NCBI RefSeq assembly: GCF_965363235.1
Contig: NC_134844.1
Coordinates: 74,703,497-74,767,496 of the forward strand
DNA length: 64,000 nt
From: Mytilus galloprovincialis
Taxonomy: Eukaryota > Mollusca > Bivalvia > Mytilida > Mytilidae
Direction of reading: 5' to 3'
In this document: one piece after another, positions 58,601-64,000 of the stretch
How positions within the stretch are numbered: position 1 is the first letter of the stretch
Layout of the letters: every line of letters begins with the position of its first letter
The notes under the pieces: generated by a model
What the model saw: the letters and a program-made list of their open reading frames with translations, nothing else
Told to the model about the DNA's origin: nothing
Databases searched by the model: none
Position numbers and translations under genes: made by a program

Positions 58601-61600
58601 ATATCTCTGACCAATACATAAAGTTTCTCACAAGATACAGCTATAAACACATGTTCTTAATTTATGTAAGGCATTGATTAATGGTCTTAGATTATTTGGC
58701 TAAACTATTGCAGTTCAACTGTGCAACTAATTTATCGTATAAAGTGTCACATTAAACAAGATGAAAGATCATTAAACTGATTAAGAACTGACCATCAAAT
58801 CTTAGATGGAATTGATTACGCCACATCACTCCCCGCTAAACAAAATTCGTTTTCACTCGAATTAAAAAAAATCATACCAAAAATATTATATAAGTAAAAA
58901 ATAAGGGGAGGCAATGTGAACATTAAAAAATAAACTTTTTCTTTTAACTAAAACTACTGAAAAAAATCTAAACTAATAATAATAATAAAAAAAAATAATG
59001 ATAATTGCTATACCATGTAATTTATCAATTTACGTCGTGAATAGTTGTGGAAAACTTGCAAAAATATTACTCTTAAAATCTAAATTAGCAATTATCCTTT
59101 CAACTTCAAACTCTTGATATTCATAACTACAAAAGAGGCACTAAACAAAAATCATAAAAATATATAACACAAGTTTGACAATTATTAATCTATTCAAATA
59201 CATTATGGTAAGGTCTTTCCGGAATTTTGACCGTTAATCCAAGCGTAAACAAAATGATAAAATAATTAAAAGCATCAATTAAAATCAATTAATCATTATC
59301 TCTGGGCAATCCAATTCAGAAAATCAGCATCTCATTATCTGCAATTTTCATTCTATGTGACCGTATCACCATAGAACTACCTTCACTGTAAATCATCTTC
59401 ACATGGACACTCCCATGAACCTCCAACTAGTATAAGCAACCCTTCTCGGTTAACTTAACTACACCCAATACGCCCACTCTCGTAATAACAAGAGATTAAA
59501 AACTAGCTTAATCAAACATGTGTAATACAAAAAAAAAAAATGCAAAAAGAAATATACAAGAAAACAAAAATAAACCTAGGCATAAAACATTCTGAATGGA
59601 TAAAAACATTTATGAAAACTTAAAGTTATTTACAAACATGAAAATATTGTCCACATGACTTCTTCGGTTTGAACGTGCGGAGCCACTTCTTCGAATCTTT
59701 CATCAGGAACTTGTCATTTATAACGGTTCTTTGCCGGTTTCGGATCGACGGATACGCCAGTCCACTCTGTTATTTACATTGTGCATATATACATTGTTAC
59801 CAACACAAAAGTTTCGATATACAAGTTACTGCTAGTTTTTTTTTTAACATCTCAGAATCATCTCAGGTTTCTATTCATCAACAATTCTCACAGGCGTCCT
59901 TCTAATGTTCTTCAAAGTTCGAGGATAATGCGTTTCCATAAAACCAAGGAAACAAAATGACTGACACAAAAGTTTACAAATATTTACAGCAAGTCACTTA
60001 CATTAATATGTATACAAAGTCATCCTAACTCAATTCTCTGTGGCATACATTTCTCACTTCAGTTATCCTATAGTTTCTCTTGAACGTAAGCCCAAATTGC
60101 TTCTGTTTTCGGCACACGCCATAACACATGATAACTTTGTAATTCGTCCAGATTTCAGACACGTCATAACTCCGGTTACTGACATATTGACCACGGGTAC
60201 CTCCACCAGATATAACGGGGCTTTCTTGTGTGTGTTTTAGAAACTTTGTCATTATTTCGGATCTACGTATCCGGGATCGTAATCCATGTTGCCCGTTAAC
60301 ATAGGGAACTAGCTAGTGTATATATGCCACCATAAAGTCACTGTTAGAATTGAACTAAGTCTCCTTAATGTTCACATGTTTAATCATATATATATAATCT
60401 TTATATAACAGTACATGTATAATAAATATTCTTAATCATAATTTCCAATTAACGTTCGTACATACAACTTTGTACTTCAAGCTACTACTCTCATATCTCT
60501 GACCAATACATAAAGTTTCTCACAAGATACAGCTATAAACACATGTTCTTAATTTATGTAAGGCATTGATTAATGGTCTTAGATTATTTGGCTAAACTAT
60601 TGCAGTTCAACTGTGCAACTAATGTATCGTATAAAGTGTCACATTAAACAAGATGAAAGATCATTAAACTGATTAAGAACTGACCATCAAATCTTAGATG
60701 GAATTGATTACGCCACAGTTTATAAACGAAATAACACGTTGAAAATTACATACTCTACATTGTACATTATAACTTTCTTAACTCTTTTGATTGCGACAAA
60801 AGGGTGCATTTATATAGACTTTGACGTTTCGTTTGTTTTTCTTCAGTTCCTTATGGTTGTGCTCATGGTTCCTCTATAGCTGCATTAGCATGTATGAAAA
60901 TACCAATATTTGAATCAGTCTCCTCAATGGAGCACCTCACAGTCTCCGAGTCCAGTAAAGGGAATATTGATGCAGTTTCCAACATGAAAAACGATAAAAT
61001 ATATGTTTTTGCTGGAAGAGCAGACACCCAAATTAACCCACGTAAGTTTGAACAGATATAACAGGATATGCCTTTACATATTATACTCAAGTCAGCTTTT
61101 TATTCAAAACTACTTTAAACTATTTCACTAATTAGCGTTTACGTGTACAGTGTATGAAACTCTCAATATAGTTGCAACATGATCTATTTCAATGAAAATC
61201 AATGATTGAAAATCTTTTTTCATACAATTAGGTGTACTCAGTCTGTGGATTCATTTATATACGTTTTATAATTTTCGTGGACTTCGTAGGTTCAGGCCAA
61301 CCACGAATTTTAATGTTCAACGAATTGTATTTTTTTTAGTATGCGTTGTTTTATATTTTCAACATGGCCGCCATCTAGAATTTTAAAAATGTTGGTACAT
61401 ACTTTACTGATCTGAAAGAACCATGATACAGACTGAACAATTTTTTTGTATGATTTTTTTTTCATTAATAATAATGTAAAACATCTTTTATAATACAACT
61501 GTTTATGGGATATTCTGTATGAAATTAAAAGAAACCAACACCCACATTCAAGTTCAAACTTCTTGAAAACCTATACAAATTCGATAACAAACAGTTTGAT

Positions 61601-63433
61601 ATATCTGGATTTTTCTTCATAATAAATAATTCTAATTAGAAATGTATAGTTGAACATGTATGAACGGATGGCTGTTAAACGTCCAGTGGCAAATTAAGTC
61701 GTTTAAAAACTATTAACTTTATAAAAGCAATTTAGTTGACATTTACATTGTATCTGAGTCATTATTTAAACATTTTGCTTTATTGGAAATCACAATTTTT
61801 CTACAGTGATGTTATTTGCAAAAAAAACGACTAAAACAGCTTTAGAGTTACGCCCCTGCTAAACTGAAGTCTTCAGGTTTCAGCTCTAGATGTCCCAGTG
61901 AAGACATATTTTTCAAATGTTTACGCATACACGTGCACAGTTTACGAACAAAGTTCGCAAAATGAAACTAAGAATGCACTCTGAAGTATATCTCAACATT
62001 TACTCGTGACTGATGATGAACTGCATTTAAACATCTGTTGGAGTCATAGGTAATAACAAGTCTTATTATCATGTTTGACAGTAACAACAAGTGTATACGG
62101 TAAACGTCAATGAGACAACGATGGAACGAGCAAAATATCTAAAAGACTTTTATGCACAAGTTGGACAGTAAGAGGGAAAATAAGTTTTACGTCAAAAAGA
62201 CCGCAACCCATCAACAAAAATATCCAAAGAAATTCAATATGCACGTTTAACGGCAAAAATAAAATAAAATAAGAGTGCGGTTATGCATGTTAATTAAAAT
62301 ATAGGTCTCCGATTTAGTTATACTACGGTGCAACATAGATCTCCGATTTCGTTATACTACGTTACTACATATATAGTAACGTAGTATAACGAAATCGGAG
62401 ATCTATATTTTAATTAGATTGTACAAAGTTCATACCTTCAAAATACTGTAGAGTTGGCTTTCGTTGTCCATGGTTATAGAAAAAGGCAACTAACCTTCAA
62501 ATGTATATGCACAATTGGAAATAAACATGGTATAAACATATACAATGAATTTTATTTTTGAATAATACATGCATTGATACACAACATAAGGAATACTATT
62601 ACAGAGAATGGACACAACATTGCGTCATATTACAACAACTTTGTATCAAGTGTCAATATTAAATCAGTATTCAACATGGATGCACAGCACTGTATGGTAA
62701 CGTATGTCTATGGCATGCTTAAGAAACAAAGTTACATTTTACATATGACAAATACACCGCCAAAAAAGGACAAAAAAAAAAAGTAAAAACACAAAAATAC
62801 TGAACTCCGAGGAAAATTCAAAAAGGAAAATCAAAAACCAAAAGGCAAAATCAAAAGTCCAAACACATCAAACGAATGGATAACAACTGTCATATTCCTG
62901 ATTTGGTACAGGCATTTTCTAATGTAGAAAATGGTGGATTGAACCTGGTTTTATAGCTAGCTAAACCTCTCACTTGTATGACAGTCGCATTAAACAATCT
63001 CATTTTGCTTTTCTTATACCTCTGAATTTATCTATGTAAAGTCTACCCAAAGTGAGATTTTCTCATAAATTGGCGTCCGTCGTCTGTTGTCCGTCTTCGT
63101 CTTTGACAGTTAAACTGTTACACAAAAATGGGATCACCTTTTACCACACTTAATTATTGCTGCATCTAGCTTTAAAAAAAAGGTCCGATGACTGCAATCA
63201 ACAAGAATTTAAAAAGAAACAGTCACACTGTCAGGCTTGATATTTTCCTTTTCATAAAATAAAAAAAAATATTTGTAGATTTTTTTTTCAAAATTTGTTA
63301 TTTTTTTTATTTCTACTCATAGCCAACAGACAATTATGGAGGACCTTGTAATAAGTTGTCCAGTAATTTTATTAACAATTGTGGTTACAATGCAGCTTAT
63401 GATTTGTTGAATTGGATTTATGGAAATCTAACA
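55678..63433 (+). CDS. Secreted PHB-depolymerase-like esterase, exons 1-5, 3' end outside window
   Basis: The exons are 55678-55750, 57066-57188, 60847-61041, 62605-62696 and 63323-63433. Introns 1-3 are phase 1 and intron 4 is phase 0; the donor after exon 5 (ACA|GTAAGT) is also phase 0. The joined frame is open for 198 residues. Residues 1-21 form a signal peptide ([19 protein letters not shown]). The rest matches extracellular poly(3-hydroxybutyrate) depolymerases: nucleophile Ser40 in '[15 protein letters not shown]' (GxSxG), 'VPYGCAHGS', candidate Asp125 in '[12 protein letters not shown]', candidate His159 in '[17 protein letters not shown]', then '[20 protein letters not shown]'. A nucleophile near the N-terminus, with Ser-Asp and Asp-His spacings of 85 and 34, fits the circularly permuted hydrolase fold of the fungal enzyme (triad 39/121/155 as I recall). 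It likely hydrolyses polyester or another ester outside the cell; the natural substrate in a bivalve is unknown. Roughly the last 130 or more residues are missing from the window. Confidence 0.82.
56413..56561. mobile_element. Palindromic MITE, ~149 bp
   Basis: The arm starting 'attgatgcaagctatacttt' runs 'attgtagttttaacatgggt' and 'aggcatt', and is mirrored by 'aatgcctacccatgttaaaa' ... 'agcttgcatcaat'. Arms are about 48 bp with two or three mismatches. The element ends in ATT/AAT, so a target duplication cannot be separated from the arm. Confidence 0.75.
56598..56735. mobile_element. Palindromic MITE, ~138 bp
   Basis: 'atggaagccgtagatttgtt' and 'gtaaatttacac' are mirrored by 'gtgtaaatttccaacaaatc' and 'tatggcttccat'. 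The middle 'cctgggccttgatattcg' pairs with 'cgaatatcacggcccag'. Arms are about 55 bp around a short loop with 'cctcgctaacgctcagg'. Confidence 0.75.
57275..57545 (-). repeat. Family 2 retroelement tail (- copy) in intron 2 of the esterase gene
   Basis: It reads 'aaaattgagaatggaaatag', 'gtcaaagagacaacaacccg', 'ggtcaccaataggtcttcaa', 'gcgtccttcagctggcccct', 'ggccagaggctcctgac', the reverse of the last 270 bp of 46900-47690. Truncation on the side that would be the element's 5' end fits LINE-style insertion. Confidence 0.7.
57546..58318. other. Remainder of intron 2 upstream of the LTR element
   Basis: AT-rich. The last 57 bp (58262-58318) is a family 4 fragment ('tgatggaaagttgtctcatg', 'catacctcatcttctta') into which the LTR element inserted. 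Confidence 0.5.
58315..58318 (+). other. Target duplication, left side of the LTR element
   Basis: GTTT precedes the left LTR (TATAACGGGG) and GTTT follows the right LTR (...CGCCACA) at 60718-60721. Removing the element restores a continuous 'tatagtttataaac'. Confidence 0.7.
58319..58825 (-). repeat. LTR (3' LTR in element orientation)
   Basis: 507 bp, beginning tataacggggctttcttgtg and ending attgattacgccaca on the plus strand. It differs from the other LTR at three places that I could see ('catagtgaac'/'catagggaac', 'ccaaaaagtc'/'ccataaagtc', 'aatttatcg'/'aatgtatcg'). Confidence 0.9.
60191..60208 (-). promoter_or_regulatory. Primer-binding site of the LTR element
   Basis: The plus strand reads CCACGGGTACCTCCACCA, which looks like the 3' end of a tRNA including CCA. 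On the element's minus strand it is therefore an 18-nt primer-binding site starting TGG, two bases inside the LTR. I cannot name the tRNA. Confidence 0.6.
60211..60717 (-). repeat. LTR (5' LTR in element orientation)
   Basis: 507 bp, the partner of 58319-58825, same length and borders. The minus-strand frame 60025-60252 that runs across this LTR edge is not gag and has no domain. Confidence 0.9.
61042..62604 (+). other. Intron 3 (after the Asp exon) of the esterase gene
   Basis: The phase-1 intron begins GTAAGT and ends CTATTACAG. It has no strong repeat except the palindrome at 62291-62416. Two similar phrases 'acgtgtacagt' / 'acgtgcacagt' (61141, 61931) have no coding frame after them. Confidence 0.55.
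62291..62416. mobile_element. Palindromic MITE, ~126 bp
   Basis: 'taattaaaatatag.tctccg' with 'atttcgttatactacgttac' is mirrored by 'gtaacgtagtataacgaaat' and 'cggagatctatattttaatta'. The left arm contains an internal partial duplication ('gtctccgatttagttatact' and 'atctccgatttcgttatact'). It lies about 190 bp before exon 4 of the esterase gene. Confidence 0.75.
62697..63322 (+). other. Intron 4 of the esterase gene
   Basis: The phase-0 intron begins GTAACG and ends ACTCATAG. It contains a family 5 piece (62885-62995, 'cctgatttggtacaggcatt', 'gattgaacctggttttata') and a 'ggcgtccgtcgtctgttgtc' stretch (63074-63110) of the same type as the (ggacgac)n tail at 40461. Confidence 0.6.
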
Positions 63434-63474
63434 GTAAGTTCTCATCATTTAATACATGTTTCTGTACGTTGTAC

Positions 63475-63620
63475 ATGTATACACAAGCAGCACGACGGGT
63501 GACAATTTTGGAGCAGGACCTGCATACCCTTCCGGAGCACCTTGGATTACCGACGATTTCAGTAGAATTTGTGTTGCTCAGTCTTTCGTTTTTTGTTAAT
63601 GTTGTATTAATTTTGCATCA
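63475..63620 (-). repeat. Family 3 retroelement tail (5'-truncated) in intron 5 of the esterase gene
   Basis: 'gcagcacgacgggtgacaat', 'ggagcaggacctgcatac', 'ccttccggagcacct' match, in the same reading as the minus strand of 41641-41945, the 3' tail behind the reverse transcriptase. It ends near an A-rich tract. Confidence 0.6.
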
Positions 63621-63631
63621 ATAAAAAAAAA

Positions 63632-63690
63632 GAAGATGTGGTATGATTGCCAATGAGACAACTCTCCCTAAGAGACCAAAATGACAACAC
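63632..63690 (+). repeat. Family 4 repeat fragment
   Basis: 'agaagatgtggtatgattgc', 'caatgagacaactctcccta', 'agagaccaaaatgac': the same unit as the insert shared by both arms of the giant element (35265 and 53590) but less diverged from the style of the 28770 copy. Confidence 0.65.
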
Positions 63691-64000
63691 GACGTTGTTT
63701 GTATCTAATTTTGACTGGCTGTCGTTTTTTGCCATGACGTTTTCAGTTTTTCAGTTTGAATTTCCGTTTAATATCTTTCCCCTCTCTTTTATTTTAAAAT
63801 GTCAAGATAAGTGTCATTGAAGAATGCATAGCTTTTGAAGACTAGTTGGTTACTTTAAAACCCGCAGTAGCTCTGTTTAGACACGAACTACTCTTTACTT
63901 ATTCAGTACTCAATGTATATTCATCATTTTTCGTAATATGCTTGACTTGAATAGGTAGAGTAGAAGTTTTGCAAGTCGAAAAATCATATACAATTTCAAA
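63691..64000. other. End of window, within the esterase intron 5
   Basis: No further exon of the esterase is visible before the window ends; roughly 130 or more residues should follow downstream. Confidence 0.45.

Larger units (their letters stand above)
58319..60717 (-). mobile_element. Young non-autonomous LTR retrotransposon (TRIM/LARD-like), 2.4 kb
   Basis: Two 507-bp LTRs in direct orientation (58319-58825 and 60211-60717) flank 1385 bp with no gag-pol frame. Orientation is minus: read that way the LTR starts TGTGGCG and ends CCCGTTATA, a primer-binding site lies 2 nt from the right-hand LTR, and a purine tract (GCGGGGAGTGA) abuts the left-hand LTR. I count three substitutions between the LTRs (about 99.4% identical), so insertion is recent. 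The target duplication is GTTT. It depends on an autonomous relative not present here. It sits in intron 2 of the esterase gene (between exon 57066-57188 and exon 60847-61041), antisense to the gene. Confidence 0.85.

Noticed and set aside
60025..60252. Minus-strand frame as gag start of the LTR element
   Set aside because: It crosses the primer-binding site and LTR border, so it cannot be a gag start; no Cys-His knuckle or capsid motif.
61042..63322. Gene 3 lacking the His-bearing exon
   Set aside because: At first the join from Asp exon to PTDNYGG exon seemed to lack about 30 residues. A 92-bp exon at 62605-62696 restores phase and supplies QHCM, so the gene is not broken there.
63412..63624. 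Read-through frame after exon 5 of the esterase
   Set aside because: It continues past a good GTAAGT donor into the family 3 repeat in a different frame.
1..64000. tRNA, rRNA, CRISPR arrays, operons
   Set aside because: I looked for clover-leaf arms with CCA-type ends, conserved rRNA words and regular spacer arrays. The only regular arrays are satellites without unique spacers, and the only tRNA-like end is the LTR primer site.

Overview
The window is eukaryotic and almost certainly bivalve, most likely a mussel (Mytilus). It is AT-rich, its genes are split by long introns with GT/AG borders, it is full of short dispersed repeats of a kind I associate with mussel DNA, and all three confident genes encode secreted proteins of families common in molluscs. 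I see no operons, rRNA, tRNA or CRISPR. The species call is an inference from style, not a database match.

Genes. (1) 2864-7378 (+) is a complete three-exon gene for a 238-residue secreted protein with a PAN/apple-like Cys-rich head and an F-type-lectin (fucolectin/F5-8C) domain. (2) 25660-30947 (+) is a complete four-exon gene for a 238-residue secreted protein of the 'short-chain collagen C4-like' family, without collagen repeats. (3) 55678-63433 and beyond (+) holds the first five exons of a secreted poly(3-hydroxybutyrate)-depolymerase-like esterase with a complete Ser-Asp-His triad; its 3' end lies outside the window. Nearly all introns are phase 1. The three genes are separate units with no evident functional link beyond secretion.

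Mobile DNA dominates the rest. The main structure is one 19.6-kb element, 34992-54583, bounded by a 9-bp direct repeat (TAAATATCT) and by inverted ends starting ACCGGGCTGAAG. Each arm carries an array of a 196-bp satellite (about 18 copies left, 8 right, in opposite orientation). Further inverted repeats lie inside, and a palindromic core holds head-to-head decayed copies of an invertebrate repeat-borne gene. The 9-bp duplication and the very long repeated inverted ends suggest a foldback-type, Mutator-like DNA transposon. I found no transposase, and the element has collected a frameshifted reverse transcriptase, a decayed LINE, Polinton-like capsid debris and MITEs.

Other elements are a young non-autonomous LTR retrotransposon (58319-60717, 507-bp LTRs with three differences, 4-bp target duplication) inside intron 3 of the depolymerase gene, a 1.3-kb terminal-inverted-repeat transposon at 14545-15880 with LINE debris inside, two inverted copies of an 0.8-kb hairpin-ended element (1205-2042 and 22985-23737), LINE fragments (15.1 and 20.8-21.5 kb), several palindromic MITEs, three short tandem arrays and many fragments of dispersed families.

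Layout: 0-2.8 kb repeats; 2.9-7.4 kb lectin gene; 7.4-25.6 kb repeat-rich spacer; 25.7-30.9 kb C4-like gene; 31-35 kb spacer with a tandem duplication; 35-54.6 kb giant element; 55.7-64 kb esterase gene with insertions in its introns.
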